Positions 44,131 through 53,890 are shown, counted from the first letter of the stretch. The stretch: DNA of 64,000 nt from Hyphomicrobiales bacterium (GCA_028290285.1 JAQGKD010000043.1:124001-188000), one strand, 5' to 3'. Notes: a model not told the origin generated them from the letters alone. Made by a program: numbers and translations.

Positions 44131-44610
44131 ATGGCCGAGACCCTTTCTTCGCTTCAGGACCTGAAGGGCGCTACAGCCGCCCAGGCTCCCGACGCCCCCG
44201 TCTACACGCAGAAACTCGACAAGCTCGGCCGCGCCTATGCGACCGGCAAGCGCAAGAACGCGGTTGCCCGCGTCTGGATCAAGCCCGGTTCGGGCAAGAT
44301 CACGGTCAACGGCCGCGCGCTTGAAGTGTATTTCGCACGGCCCGTGCTGCGGATGATCCTTCAGCAGCCGCTGGAGATCGCCAAGCGCGTCGATCAGTAC
44401 GACCTCAACGTGACCTGTGCCGGCGGCGGTCTGTCCGGTCAGGCCGGTGCGGTTCGCCACGGCCTCGCCAAGGCGCTGACGCATTTCGAGCCGGAGCTGC
44501 GCACAGCTCTCAAGCGCGAAGGCTTCCTGACCCGCGATTCGCGCGTGGTCGAGCGCAAAAAGTACGGCAAGAAGAAAGCCCGTCGGAGCTTCCAGTTCTC
44601 GAAGCGCTAA
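44131..44610 (+). CDS. rpsI: 30S ribosomal protein S9
   Basis: 159 residues. About 35 N-terminal residues are an alphaproteobacterial extension. The core begins at [23 protein letters not shown] and ends with [28 protein letters not shown] basic tail, whose last Lys-Arg reaches the tRNA in the P site. It is in one transcription unit with rplM and closed by a strong terminator. Confidence 0.98.
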   Translation: MAETLSSLQDLKGATAAQAPDAPVYTQKLDKLGRAYATGKRKNAVARVWIKPGSGKITVNGRALEVYFARPVLRMILQQPLEIAKRVDQYDLNVTCAGGGLSGQAGAVRHGLAKALTHFEPELRTALKREGFLTRDSRVVERKKYGKKKARRSFQFSKR

Positions 44611-44640
44611 ACCTGTTTTCTTGCTCTTCTACCCAAAATG

Positions 44641-44669
44641 GGCTCCCGGCATTGCCGGGAGCCTTTTTT
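44641..44669 (+). terminator. Rho-independent terminator of rplM-rpsI
   Basis: The 10-bp stem (44641-44650 / 44654-44663) has a 3-base loop and is followed at once by six T residues. A textbook intrinsic terminator. Confidence 0.93.
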
Positions 44670-44716
44670 GTTTCTTCCTTTGTTGCTCAGTTGTCATTCG
44701 TCACTGACTTATGCTG

Positions 44717-44744
44717 TTGCAGGACTGTTGTGCTCGACTATAAA
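44717..44744 (+). promoter_or_regulatory. Probable mucR promoter
   Basis: TTGCAG at 44717-44722 and TATAAA at 44739-44744 with a 16-base spacer, in an AT-rich stretch 45 bases before the mucR ATG. MucR/Ros proteins bind AT-rich DNA and often repress their own genes, so autoregulation here is plausible. Confidence 0.55.
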
Positions 44745-44788
44745 ATCGATACAAGTACAGGGGTAGATTTTCATAGAGAGATGTTGAA

Positions 44789-45259
44789 ATGGAACACGAT
44801 CACGACGAGCCGGGTGAAGGTGCTGACGACTTCATTCATCTGGCAGCTGAAATAGCAGCTGCATATGTGGCGAATAACTCCATACCTGCACTAGAATTGC
44901 CTACACTTCTCAAGGCGATCCATGGATCGTTGCGTGAAATGTCCGGTGCAGGCGCTGCCGCCGCCGCCGCCGCTGCCGCAGCGGCAGTGCCGGTGCCGGT
45001 TGCTGTCCCCCTCAAGCCCAGTGTGCCGATCAACAAGACCGTCACGCCCGATCACATCATCTGCCTTGAAGACGGCCAGAGTTTCCGCTCCTTGAAGCGC
45101 CATCTCGGGACGGCTCATCAAATGACGCCGCAACAATATCGTGAAAAGTGGGGTTTGCCCGCTGACTACCCGATGGTTGCTCCTAATTACGCGGAAGCCC
45201 GCTCCGCCATGGCGAAGAAGATCGGCCTCGGCCAGCGCCGTCGTGGAAAGAAGAAGTAA
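44789..45259 (+). CDS. mucR: MucR/Ros-family zinc-finger transcriptional regulator
   Basis: 156 residues. The N-terminal helical part (DFIHLAAEIAAAYVANNSI) is the oligomerisation region. Residues 54-66 are mostly consecutive Ala and lead into a Pro/Val linker. The C-terminal finger has Cys92, Asp95, His105 and His110 as candidate metal ligands. Asp95 replaces the usual second Cys, a variation also reported for some Mesorhizobium homologues. SLKRHL and MTPQQYREKWGLP are conserved. In rhizobia MucR controls exopolysaccharide, motility and symbiosis or virulence genes. The EPS genes lie 10 kb upstream. Confidence 0.95.
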   Translation: MEHDHDEPGEGADDFIHLAAEIAAAYVANNSIPALELPTLLKAIHGSLREMSGAGAAAAAAAAAAAVPVPVAVPLKPSVPINKTVTPDHIICLEDGQSFRSLKRHLGTAHQMTPQQYREKWGLPADYPMVAPNYAEARSAMAKKIGLGQRRRGKKK

Positions 45260-45304
45260 TCCTTTCTGATTCGTCACGAGAGGCTTTTGAACCAAATGTG
45301 AGCA

Positions 45305-45336
45305 CGCCCGGATCGATCACTTGGTCGATCCGGGCG
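45305..45336 (+). terminator. Hairpin after mucR
   Basis: A 12-bp perfect stem (45305-45316 / 45325-45336) with an 8-base loop lies 45 bases after the mucR stop. The following bases are only moderately T-rich. Confidence 0.7.
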
Positions 45337-45405
45337 CTTCTGCTCTTGCGCGGCAGCGGGCCGCCCCGCATTCTGCGCCCCTTGATCATCGACGAGGAGC
45401 GGCGC

Positions 45406-46701
45406 ATGCCAGTTGCAATCCGTTTCAACACCATTGCCGTCAGCGCGCTGAAATTACCGGTCCCACCCCGGATAGTCGCGGCCGCATTGGGCCTCGTCCT
45501 GCTCGCCTTTGCGGCACCGGCGACCGCCCAGAACAATCTCGCGTTGGACAACCTCCGCATTACGTTGCCCGAGGGAAAGAGCACGCTGGCCATTCCGCAT
45601 ATCGAGGTCACGAACACAAATCTGTCGCGCGAGGAATTCGCCAGGCTGTTTTCTGCGGATGTTCCCGTGGACGAGGGGCGGGCGCTGGCGGAGCGCATGA
45701 AAGCCGACAGGATCAGCATTCCCGAAGCCGTCCTCTCTTCCAAGGATGCACGGATCACGTTCGGCCCCTTCCTCGCATCTGGGATCGATGCGGGCCGGTT
45801 CCAGGCGGTCAGTCTCGGCGGCTTCAACGGCACGTTTTCGAGCGAGAAGACGAGCGAGGGCAAAGTTAGCTCCGGACCGCTCGAGCTGGGGGGCGGCAAT
45901 CTGGCTGGTCTCCTGAGCGCAGCGCGGGATGGCGACATGTCGGGCGCAGCTGTACAGGTCAGCCACGTCAGCTGGACCGGCGTTGAGGTGACGTTTGCCG
46001 ACGGCGAGACGCCCAAGAGCGCGCCGGGCGGCAATCTCTACCACGTCAAACTAGGTTCCCTGACGAACGACACAACGTATGACGGCGCTATTCCCGTGAA
46101 GAGCAGCGGCGCGTTCCGTAGCGTTGTTGTGGAACCGCCCAAGGCATCCAAGTTTGGAAAGAGCCTGGATAGTTTCGGTTATCAGCGGCTCGATCTGGGG
46201 TTTTCTGTCGCCGCCAGCTACGATCAGAAGGGACGCACCCTGACGCTCAGCGATTATACCCTGTCGGGTGCGCAGGCTGGGTCGCTTGGCCTGTCTGGAC
46301 TGCTCGGCAGTCTCGATCCTGCCATCTTCACGGCTGCCGGGCCCTTGAGGTTGAGGGCTCTCGTCAACGGAGACGTCTCTCGCTTCGAGGCAAAATTCGT
46401 CAATCAGGGGCTGTTTGAAAAGACTCTGGCTTATTTCGCCGCGCAGCAGAAGAAGAGCGAAGCCGCGCTGAAAGCCGAGTGGTCCGCGATGGCGACCCAG
46501 ATCTTCCCGATCCTGCTCGGGGGAGATCCCTCAGCGCTGGCGCTCGGCCAATCCCTTCAAAGCTTCATTGAAAACCCGAGGAGCCTGACGATCAGCCTCA
46601 AGTCGCGCGGCGCCGCTGTTCCGCTTGGCCAATTGCAGGCGATCAAGGATCCCGCCACATTCCTGGCGCTGGTCGAAGTCACGGCCAAGGCGAACGAATA
46701 G
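45406..46701 (+). CDS. Secreted hypothetical protein, 431 residues
   Basis: The ATG at 45406 follows GAGGAGCGG. A signal peptide with core RIVAAALGLVLLAFAAPATA ends at Ala-x-Ala near residue 41. The mature protein alternates beta-like segments (LRITLPEGKSTLAIPHIEVTN; YQRLDLGFSVAASYDQKGRTLTLSDYTLS) with helices. The second half, with SLGLSGLLGSLDPAIF, LRALVNGDVSRFEAKFVNQGL and PLGQLQAIKDPATF, is reminiscent of bacterial periplasmic proteins of unknown function with a lipid-binding-like repeat, but I cannot name a family. It lies between mucR and speB; 47 bases separate it from speB. Confidence 0.75.
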   Translation: MPVAIRFNTIAVSALKLPVPPRIVAAALGLVLLAFAAPATAQNNLALDNLRITLPEGKSTLAIPHIEVTNTNLSREEFARLFSADVPVDEGRALAERMKADRISIPEAVLSSKDARITFGPFLASGIDAGRFQAVSLGGFNGTFSSEKTSEGKVSSGPLELGGGNLAGLLSAARDGDMSGAAVQVSHVSWTGVEVTFADGETPKSAPGGNLYHVKLGSLTNDTTYDGAIPVKSSGAFRSVVVEPPKASKFGKSLDSFGYQRLDLGFSVAASYDQKGRTLTLSDYTLSGAQAGSLGLSGLLGSLDPAIFTAAGPLRLRALVNGDVSRFEAKFVNQGLFEKTLAYFAAQQKKSEAALKAEWSAMATQIFPILLGGDPSALALGQSLQSFIENPRSLTISLKSRGAAVPLGQLQAIKDPATFLALVEVTAKANE

Positions 46702-46748
46702 GGTCGCTTCGCAGCCCCATCTCTTGAAAGCGGAGCAGCGCGGGCGAT

Positions 46749-47717
46749 ATGGCTGACATGGCCACGAACAAGACAGCCATCGACAATGCCTTCACGGGGC
46801 CGCTGGGCGGGGGCTCGCACGAGCCCACCTTTTCGGGGGCGCCGTCGTTCATGCGGCGGCGCTTCACCAAGGACCTGAGTGTTGCGGACGTCGCCGTCTG
46901 GGGCATTCCCTTCGACGCGGCGACCTCCAACCGGCCGGGCGCGCGATTCGGGCCGGCGGCCATCCGGCGCGCGTCAGCCATCTTTGATGGCGACCCTCAA
47001 TACCCATCGCGGATCGATCCTTTCGCCGTGTTGGCGATGGTTGATTGCGGCGATTGCCTGATCGAATATGAGCGGCCGCAGGCCGCCGCCGAGTCAATCG
47101 AGGCACAGGCGCGCCAGATCATCGACAGCGACGTGCACCTCATATCGCTGGGCGGCGATCATTTCGTGACCTTGCCGCTGCTGCGGGCGCATGCGGAGCG
47201 CCACGGCCCGCTGGCGCTGGTACAATTCGATGCGCATCAGGACACTTGGGACGACGACGGGAGCAAGCTGTCGCACGGGACTTTCGTGACGCGGGCCGTG
47301 GCCGAGGGCCTGATCGATCCGGGACGCTCGATTCAGATCGGGATTCGCTCGATTGCGCCATCCGATCGCGGTCTGGAGGTGCTCGACGCCGAATTGTGCC
47401 AGGCTCTCGGCGCAAGCGGCGTCGCGGCCCGGGTGAAGGCTCGCGTGGGGCCGGGGCCGGTCTACCTGACATTCGACATTGATGCCCTCGATCCCGCCTT
47501 CGCACCGGGGACGGGAACGCCGGTCGCTGGTGGCATGAGCTCGAGCGATGCTTTGCTCTGCCTCTGGCAACTCGCTGATCTTGCATGGGTCGGGATGGAC
47601 GTCGTCGAAGTCTGCCCGGTCTATGATCATTCGGAGATCACTTCGATTGCAGCGGCTACGGTCGTTCAGCGCTATGTTCAGATCTTGGCGCTCAAAATAG
47701 TTAACGGCATGCGCTGA
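46749..47717 (+). CDS. speB: Agmatinase (ureohydrolase family)
   Basis: 322 residues with the dinuclear Mn site motifs of the arginase fold: GGDHFVTLP, DAHQDTWDD and FDIDALDPAFAPGTGTP. The N-terminal GIPFDAATSNRPGARFGPAAIR is characteristic of agmatinase rather than arginase. It would cleave agmatine to putrescine and urea. The same family also includes guanidinobutyrase and other guanidino hydrolases. Its neighbours mucR and argC and its polyamine role may relate to the PotABC-type transporter at 21.9 kb. Confidence 0.88.
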   Translation: MADMATNKTAIDNAFTGPLGGGSHEPTFSGAPSFMRRRFTKDLSVADVAVWGIPFDAATSNRPGARFGPAAIRRASAIFDGDPQYPSRIDPFAVLAMVDCGDCLIEYERPQAAAESIEAQARQIIDSDVHLISLGGDHFVTLPLLRAHAERHGPLALVQFDAHQDTWDDDGSKLSHGTFVTRAVAEGLIDPGRSIQIGIRSIAPSDRGLEVLDAELCQALGASGVAARVKARVGPGPVYLTFDIDALDPAFAPGTGTPVAGGMSSSDALLCLWQLADLAWVGMDVVEVCPVYDHSEITSIAAATVVQRYVQILALKIVNGMR

Positions 47718-47817
47718 GCGCATGGCTGTCCCGTAAGCTGAGCGCTTGTTGTGCGGCGCAGTCGGTTTATATGCAGTGCAACAACGCGATTGCGCGCTGC
47801 AGCACTGGAGACTTCAA

Positions 47818-47904
47818 ATGGTTGAGAGCCGCATGGAATATTACGCCGTCAGCACCGGTCTTGTTCTCACTGCCCTGGTTGCGCTTGTTCCGTTCTTCGC
47901 CTGA
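47818..47904 (+). CDS. Tiny membrane peptide, 28 residues, with its own terminator
   Basis: ATG 47818 to TGA 47904, with GGAG about nine bases before the start. The peptide begins MVESRMEYY and continues with one hydrophobic stretch (STGLVLTALVALVPFF) that could span the membrane. A perfect intrinsic terminator follows 30 bases after the stop, and TTGTTG (47746) with TATATG (47768, 16-base spacer) could be a promoter. These signals suggest a separately expressed small gene rather than chance. No family is recognised. Confidence 0.6.
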   Translation: MVESRMEYYAVSTGLVLTALVALVPFFA

Positions 47905-47934
47905 ACGAGACACCTCGCATCTCCTGGTACAAGC

Positions 47935-47960
47935 AAAGCCCCGGCTCGCCGGGGCTTTTC
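47935..47960 (+). terminator. Rho-independent terminator of the 28-residue gene
   Basis: 10-bp perfect stem AAAGCCCCGG / CCGGGGCTTT (47935-47944, 47949-47958) with a 4-base loop, ending in a T run. Confidence 0.88.
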
Positions 47961-48077
47961 CATTTTGGCGGCAGGTAGCCCCATCCTGTTGCAAGAGTTG
48001 ACAGAGGGGGCAGGGTGCTTCACTGCCTCGGCGCTTTCCAGATCTTCCCGCGCATGAGCACACCCGGCGAGAGCGAC

Positions 48078-48989
48078 ATGGCCAAGATATTTATCGATGG
48101 TGAGGCAGGCACGACGGGGCTCGGCATTCGCGACCGGCTTGCCGCCCGGCCCGGCATCGAACTCGTCAGCATCGACCCGGCCCAGCGCAAGGACCCGCAG
48201 GCGAAGCGCGCCCTCATCGCCGACGTGGATGTCGTGGTTCTTTGCCTGCCCGACGATGCGTCCCGAGAGACAGTTGCGCTCGCCGATTCGCTGCCCGGCG
48301 GCGGACCCCGCATCCTGGATGCTTCGACGGCGCATCGCGTCGCGTCGGGCTGGGCCTACGGCTTTCCAGAGCTGACGCGCGGACAGGCAGATGCGATCCG
48401 CGCGGCGCGCCGGGTCGCGAACCCCGGCTGCTATGCGACGGGCGCGATTGCCCTTTTGCGGCCGTTGGTTGAAGCGGGGCTGATCCCCTCGGACCATGCA
48501 GTGACGATCAACGCCGTCTCGGGCTATTCCGGTGGCGGCAAAGCGATGATCGAAGCCTACGAGGCGGGCGGAGCACCGCCCTTCGAGCTTTATGCGCTCG
48601 GGCTGGAACATAAGCATGTGCCTGAAATCCAGGCCTACGCGCAGCTCACGCGCCGCGTTCTGTTCGTGCCGTCGGTGGGCAACTTCCGGCAGGGCATGAT
48701 CGTGTCTATTCCGCTCCTGCTGCACGGCTTGATCGGACGTCCCTCGATTGCCGATCTTCAGCGCGTACTGGCAGATCATTATGTGAATTCGGAGTACGTG
48801 AAGGTGGTGCCGGCCGAGGCAGGGGGGAAGCTCGACGCGCTCGCGCTCAATGACACTAACCTGCTCGACATCCGCGTCGCCGGCAGCGAGACGCATGGGC
48901 AGGCCGTCCTGCTGGCGCGCCTGGATAACCTGGGCAAAGGAGCTTCCGGCGCCGCAGTCCAGAATCTTCAGCTCATGCTCGGTATGTGA
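48078..48989 (+). CDS. argC: N-acetyl-gamma-glutamyl-phosphate reductase, short type
   Basis: 303 residues, the short (type 2) ArgC. The Rossmann motif is [11 protein letters not shown] (residues 8-18), catalytic Cys118 in ANPGCYATG, and a later His in [10 protein letters not shown]. It reduces N-acetylglutamyl phosphate to the semialdehyde in arginine biosynthesis. ATG 48078 follows GAGAGCGAC; ATG 48054 is an in-frame alternative. The product pathway also supplies arginine, the precursor of agmatine used by the adjacent speB enzyme. Confidence 0.95.
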   Translation: MAKIFIDGEAGTTGLGIRDRLAARPGIELVSIDPAQRKDPQAKRALIADVDVVVLCLPDDASRETVALADSLPGGGPRILDASTAHRVASGWAYGFPELTRGQADAIRAARRVANPGCYATGAIALLRPLVEAGLIPSDHAVTINAVSGYSGGGKAMIEAYEAGGAPPFELYALGLEHKHVPEIQAYAQLTRRVLFVPSVGNFRQGMIVSIPLLLHGLIGRPSIADLQRVLADHYVNSEYVKVVPAEAGGKLDALALNDTNLLDIRVAGSETHGQAVLLARLDNLGKGASGAAVQNLQLMLGM

Positions 48990-49295
48990 ACACCATTTTA
49001 TTGTGGCTCAATTGCAACTCGGGGCCAAAAAGTGACCGTCGGAGGGCCGGCCGGGACGCATCTATAAATTTGGTTTTGATGTCAACCATCCCGTTTTCAC
49101 TCATCTTTTTCTGCCAGCTGCTTTCTTTTTCGTCCCAATTCGTACTTTCGGGTCTGAAAGCCCCTTTTCGAGTGCGCACGCACCGTCGGTGGGTGGATTG
49201 CGCGAAATTTGGGGCTCCGGTTACATCATGGCGAATTGGTGACGTTGGCTGGGTGAGTCGAAACGTTCAAAGCCGATCGCGTGAGGGAGCTGTCA
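48990..49295. other. Gene-free stretch between argC and the FadL gene
   Basis: About 300 bases that are relatively rich in T (for example 49081-49140). I see no supported reading frame, tRNA or clear terminator. It must hold the promoter of the FadL-like gene; AT-rich segments of this type are the kind of DNA that MucR binds, but no site can be assigned by eye. Confidence 0.5.
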
Positions 49296-50648
49296 ATGTT
49301 TTCGTCGAGGGGATTACTTCTGGCCACCGTGGCCGCCGCTGCTTTGAGTGCAGGCGTCGTCGAGGCCCAGGCCGGCGGTTTTGCGTTGCGTGAGCAAAGC
49401 GCGGTCGGCGTCGGCAATGCGTTCGCCGGAGCCGCGGCCGGTGGCTCGGGCCTTTCGTCCATGTTCTGGAATCCGGCGACCATGACGGATTTCGCGGGTA
49501 TTCAGAGCTCTTCGAGCTTCTCGCTCATTCTGCCCTACAGCAACATCACACCGGGCGCGGGGACTAGCCCCACGCTTCTGTTTCTGGGTGGTTCCGCATC
49601 GACCGGCGATATCGCGCAAGATGCCGTGCTTCCGGCCTCCTATTTCTCCTACCAGCTCGGAGAGCGTGTCTGGGCCGGTATCGCGGTGAACTCTCCGTTC
49701 GGCCTGGTTACGCAAAATCCCAATGCCTGGGCCGCGCAGCTATATGGCCGGACGTCGAAAGTGTTTTCGGTCAACGTCAACCCGAACGTCGCCGTTCAGG
49801 TAAATGATTGGCTGTCTGTCGGCGCAGGCCTTCAGATCATGTATTTCAAGGTGCGCCTGACCTCCGCGAACGATTCCGGGGCAACTGGGGGCATTCCGAA
49901 CGTCCTTCTTCCGTCTGCCCGCAGTGGCGAGTTGAAGGGCGACGACACTGCTGTCGGCTACACCCTGGGCGCCACAGTCAAGCCGTGGAGCGGTGCGGAA
50001 ATCGGCATCGGTTATCGCTCGCGGGTCGAGCCGAAGCTTTCGGGCAGCTTTGTTGCTCCGGGCGGCGTCCCCTCTACAGGGCTCGCTGCAGGCAGCTATT
50101 CGATCACGTCAGGCGTGACACTGCCGGATCAGGTCACCATCGGTATTCGTCAGCAGGTGACGTCCGATTTCACGGTTCTCGCCGGTTGGGAATGGACGCA
50201 CTGGGGTTTGTTCAGCCGCTTTCCGGTTGTGACTTCTTCGGGCGCTGCGGCAACCACGCTCAACTTCGACTACCGGGACAGCTGGTACGCGTCGCTTGGT
50301 GGCGAGTACGCCTGGAACCAGAACCTGACAGTGCGCGCCGGTCTCGCGTTCGAGAAGTCGCCGATCAAGAACGATACGCGTAGCGTTCGGCTCCCCGACA
50401 GCGATCGTATTTGGACGACGGTCGGAGCGACCTACAAGCTGGACCAGAAGCTGAGCTTCGATGTCGCCTATGCGCATCTCTTCGCAAAGTCCGGCTCAAT
50501 CAACGTCGTCCCCGGCAACCCGAATTATGTCGCGGGTCTTCCCTTCGTCGGAACGACCAAGGGACACGTGGACATCATCTCGGTGGGCTTCACCTACCGC
50601 TGGGACGATCCCAAGCCGAACCGCAATCTGGTTGTCGCCAAATACTGA
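49296..50648 (+). CDS. FadL/OmpP1/TodX-family outer-membrane transporter
   Basis: 450 residues from the ATG at 49296 after GAGGGAG. The signal peptide ends at EAQAGG. The mature start GFALREQSAVGVGNAFAGAAAGG with MFWNPATMTDFAG is the FadL plug signature with the NPA box. The rest is beta-barrel-like with alternating aromatic residues, ending in FTYRWDDPKPNRNLVVAKY. FadL-type channels bring long-chain fatty acids or aromatic hydrocarbons across the outer membrane. A large hairpin ends the gene. The PHA synthase gene faces it; fatty-acid uptake and PHA storage are metabolically linked. Confidence 0.92.
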   Translation: MFSSRGLLLATVAAAALSAGVVEAQAGGFALREQSAVGVGNAFAGAAAGGSGLSSMFWNPATMTDFAGIQSSSSFSLILPYSNITPGAGTSPTLLFLGGSASTGDIAQDAVLPASYFSYQLGERVWAGIAVNSPFGLVTQNPNAWAAQLYGRTSKVFSVNVNPNVAVQVNDWLSVGAGLQIMYFKVRLTSANDSGATGGIPNVLLPSARSGELKGDDTAVGYTLGATVKPWSGAEIGIGYRSRVEPKLSGSFVAPGGVPSTGLAAGSYSITSGVTLPDQVTIGIRQQVTSDFTVLAGWEWTHWGLFSRFPVVTSSGAAATTLNFDYRDSWYASLGGEYAWNQNLTVRAGLAFEKSPIKNDTRSVRLPDSDRIWTTVGATYKLDQKLSFDVAYAHLFAKSGSINVVPGNPNYVAGLPFVGTTKGHVDIISVGFTYRWDDPKPNRNLVVAKY

Positions 50649-50670
50649 CAACCGTTCAGCGCGCGATACA

Positions 50671-50705
50671 AAAAGGGGCTCACGATCTACTCGTGAGCCC
50701 CTTTT
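50671..50705. terminator. Bidirectional terminator between fadL-like gene and phaC
   Basis: Perfect 15-bp stem (50671-50685 / 50691-50705) with a 5-base loop. The stem begins with A4 and ends with T4, so it can end transcripts from both sides. Confidence 0.92.
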
Positions 50706-50746
50706 CTTTGTCGTGTAGAAACGTTGTCGCGAAGCGGTAAAGGCCC

Positions 50747-53092
50747 TCAGGACTTCACGCGCACATATTCGCCGGGCGCGTCGCAGAGCGGCGTCAGCTT
50801 GCCGCCGCCGGGTTCGCGGGCGGGGACGCGCTCGGGCGCTTGCGCCGTCAGCCAGCCGATCCAGTCGCCCCACCATGAGCCCGGCGTTTCCGTCGCCTCC
50901 GTCAGCCACTCGTCATAAGTCCCGATGACCGGAGGGCCGGACCAGAACTGATATTTTGGCTTGGATGCCGGGTTGACCACGCCCGCGATATGTCCCGATC
51001 CTGCCAATACGTAGCGCACGGGGCCGCCGAAGAACCCGGCGCCCGTATAGACGGAGCGGGCAGGGGCGATGTGATCCTCGCGGGTCGCGAGATGATACAC
51101 TGGCGTCTTCACCTGATGCAGGTCGAGCTTGACGCCGTCGATGACCAGCCGTCCCGCCGTGAGGTTGTTTTCGAGATAGCAGTTGCGCAGGTAGAACGAG
51201 TGGTTGGCGGCGGGCATCCGGGTCGAATCCGAGTTCCACGTCAGCAGGTCGAAGGGCATCGGTTCCTTGCCCTTGAGGTAATTGTTGACGACGTAGGACC
51301 AGATCAGTTCGTTGGGCCGCAGCATGTTGAAGGCCGTGGCCATTTTGGAACCTTCGAGATAGCCTGTTTCGGCCATTTTCTCTTCGATGGCCTTGATCCG
51401 CACCTTGTCGACAAAGAGCTTCAGCTCTCCGGCATCGCGGAAATCGACCTGGGTCGTCAGGAAGGTCGTGCTGTCGATGCGCTCGTCACCGGTAGCGGCC
51501 ATATAGGCCAGCGTAATGGCGAGGAGGGTCCCGCCCACGCAATAACCGATTGTCGCGACCTTCTTCTCGCCCGTGGCCAGCTCGACGGCTTCGAGAGCGG
51601 TCATGATGCCCTCGCGCATGTAGGCTTCGAACGACTTCGCGGCGTGACGTTCATCGGGATTGACCCACGATATGACGAAGACCGTCAGGCCCTGCGCCAC
51701 GCACCAGCGGATGAAGCTTTTCTCGGGGTTGAGATCCAGCACATAGAACTTGTTGATCCAGGGCGGCACGATCAGCAGGGGCCTGCGCAGCACGGTATCG
51801 GTCGTCGCGCCGTATTGGATGAGCTCCATCAGGTCGTTGCGAAAGACCACCTTGCCGGGCGTCGCCGCCATGTCGCGCCCGAGTTCGAGTTTCGAGGTAT
51901 CGCTCTGGCGTATCTTCAACTGCCCGCGACCGGCCTCGATGTCCTCGGCGAACATGTGCATGCCGCGCACGAGGTTTTCACCGTTCTGAGCGAGCGTGGT
52001 GCGCAGCAACTCGGGATTGGTGACGATGAAATTGGAAGGCGAAACCGCACCCGCGATCTGGCGGAGGTAGAAGCCGGCTTTCTCCCGCGTCATCGAATCG
52101 ACGGTGTCGGCGCGCGTGACGAGGTCGTTGGCCCAGTCGGTCGTGATGGCATAGGCCTGCCGCAGGAAATCGTAGATCGGATTGCGGCTCCATTCCGGAT
52201 CGGCGAAGCGCTTGTCGCTCATGTCGGGCGCGCGGACGGGCTCCGCGTTCTCGCCGGAGAAGCGCCGCAGGGTGCGGCTCCAGAGTTCGAGCATGTTGCC
52301 CGTCAGGCTGGACTGCGCCTCGATCGTGCGGGCGGGATCGGAAAGCCAGTGTTCGGCGACATGACCAAACGTCTTGACTGCGTCCTCCACATGCTCCGCA
52401 AGGTCGGGGTTGGTGTGCCCCTCTTCAAGCGGCTTGAGATAAGCGGCGAAGGCTTTCCCACCCTCTTCGACGAGGCGAGCCATGTTGCGGGACAGGGCCT
52501 CGAAATCGGGCACGGGCAGTTGGGCATCGTCAGCCGCCTTGTCCGACGTCTTTTCGCGTGCGGCCAAAGCGGGGGCGACGACGAGCGGTGCGGCTGGCGC
52601 AGCGACCGCGAGGTCGGGCGGAGCAATGGAGGGCGCGGGCACGAGATCTTCGGCCACGTCCACGGTCGTCGCGCTTTCGGGAACCAGAACCTTTAGCGGG
52701 GCGGCGCGCTTTGCTGGTGTCTTGGGGACGGCAAGCTTGTTCACAACGACGGACAAGGGGACATCGGCGGCCTTTGCCGTCTTGCGCTTGGCCTTCATCG
52801 GGGGCGCCTCAGCTGGCGGGACAGGGCTTTTCAGCGATGTCTTGCGCGCGGTCGCGGCCTTGTTCTTCGGCTTCTTGTCCTGCTTTTTCACGGCCGTCCC
52901 AGCCTTGGCTCGGAGATCCCCTGCGTCTGGGCCCGATGCACTGGCTTTCGCCGCAGCCAGCCTGGACGCTTTGCCGGACAATTCGGGAGCGATTGGATTG
53001 GTTGCGGAAGCCGCCGATGCCAGTGTCGTGCGCGTGCGTATGGCCTTGGCCTTCGTCCCGCTCGCGGGTTTTGGCCTCCGAATCGCGTTCAT
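50747..53092 (-). CDS. phaC: Class I poly-beta-hydroxyalkanoate synthase with a long basic N-terminal extension
   Basis: 781 residues from the ATG at 53092, against about 590 for standard class I PhaC. Residues 1-190 are rich in Lys, Ala and Pro and lack any known domain. After this, [23 protein letters not shown] begins the normal PhaC_N region. The lipase-like box GYCVGG gives catalytic Cys518, with an Asp ([10 protein letters not shown]) and His ([12 protein letters not shown]) downstream. The enzyme polymerises hydroxyacyl-CoA to the storage polyester on granules. No phaA, phaB or phasin gene is adjacent. The extension is odd and may bind DNA or other granule proteins. Confidence 0.95.
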   Translation of the reverse strand: MNAIRRPKPASGTKAKAIRTRTTLASAASATNPIAPELSGKASRLAAAKASASGPDAGDLRAKAGTAVKKQDKKPKNKAATARKTSLKSPVPPAEAPPMKAKRKTAKAADVPLSVVVNKLAVPKTPAKRAAPLKVLVPESATTVDVAEDLVPAPSIAPPDLAVAAPAAPLVVAPALAAREKTSDKAADDAQLPVPDFEALSRNMARLVEEGGKAFAAYLKPLEEGHTNPDLAEHVEDAVKTFGHVAEHWLSDPARTIEAQSSLTGNMLELWSRTLRRFSGENAEPVRAPDMSDKRFADPEWSRNPIYDFLRQAYAITTDWANDLVTRADTVDSMTREKAGFYLRQIAGAVSPSNFIVTNPELLRTTLAQNGENLVRGMHMFAEDIEAGRGQLKIRQSDTSKLELGRDMAATPGKVVFRNDLMELIQYGATTDTVLRRPLLIVPPWINKFYVLDLNPEKSFIRWCVAQGLTVFVISWVNPDERHAAKSFEAYMREGIMTALEAVELATGEKKVATIGYCVGGTLLAITLAYMAATGDERIDSTTFLTTQVDFRDAGELKLFVDKVRIKAIEEKMAETGYLEGSKMATAFNMLRPNELIWSYVVNNYLKGKEPMPFDLLTWNSDSTRMPAANHSFYLRNCYLENNLTAGRLVIDGVKLDLHQVKTPVYHLATREDHIAPARSVYTGAGFFGGPVRYVLAGSGHIAGVVNPASKPKYQFWSGPPVIGTYDEWLTEATETPGSWWGDWIGWLTAQAPERVPAREPGGGKLTPLCDAPGEYVRVKS

Positions 53093-53321
53093 ACTCGTCC
53101 CCAGCTCCCGAATTCCAAATAAATATGCCTTCTGTTTCAAGGTTGCGCCAGACGCGCAACACGTGAACACTGGCGCTTATCCCGCTTCGGTCATAATAGG
53201 TCTTTATTGATCCTGCGTGCCAATGATCAAAAGGGTGCATGTGGTCTGATCAGAGACGGTACGATTCGATGAAACACGAGCCTTGCAGGTTATGACGATG
53301 GGCGGCCCAGTGCGTGAGACC

Positions 53322-53792
53322 ATGATAAATCCGCGCGCAGGTGCGGCTCGGGTGCGCCTGGCGCTGGCGATCTGCGCTACGATCCTGGTGAGCGGATGCG
53401 CGCAGGCGCAGAGCGACGAGCCGGGTGCGCTGTCTCGCGTGCTCAAACTGCGGACGGTGCCACCGCCGGCGCCCGACTCCGTCGTCAAGTCGCGTCCGCC
53501 CGAGGGCTCCCTGCAATTCATTCCGACGGGAGCCGCGCGCCCGATGCCTCCGGGCAAGCCGCTGACGCCTGACGAGATCCGCGCCAAGGAGCGGGAGCTC
53601 GATTCGACCCGCGCGAAGCAGGATCGCATTGTCGGCCGGCCGAGCACTCCACCGGCCGCGCGCTCCGTCGCCGACGGCGGTATGCAGAAGAAAAAGCCGG
53701 CGCCTCCATTACGCTGCGTGCTCACCTGCCCCGACCCGGCGACCGCTCCGGTGAAGCCGGGCGTTCCGCAACAGCCTGTGTCCGGGCTCTGA
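53322..53792 (+). CDS. Small Pro-rich lipoprotein, function unknown
   Basis: 156 residues if begun at the ATG at 53322. A lipoprotein signal has a basic start, the core LALAICATIL and lipobox LVSGC (Cys about residue 27). The mature part is polar and Pro-rich (VPPPAPDSVVKSRPPEG; PMPPGKPLTPDEIRAKERELDS) and contains two more Cys in RCVLTC. The start is not certain, since ATG 53292 and 53298 are also in frame. It is divergent from phaC. No function is recognised. Confidence 0.65.
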   Translation: MINPRAGAARVRLALAICATILVSGCAQAQSDEPGALSRVLKLRTVPPPAPDSVVKSRPPEGSLQFIPTGAARPMPPGKPLTPDEIRAKERELDSTRAKQDRIVGRPSTPPAARSVADGGMQKKKPAPPLRCVLTCPDPATAPVKPGVPQQPVSGL

Positions 53793-53890
53793 GCGGCAAG
53801 GAGAGGCTGATCGATTCAGCCTCGGAACTCATAGACCTCGGCGTGGCGATGCGTTAAAGCCGGGCGATTCTTCGAAAAGGGAAGACTTCT

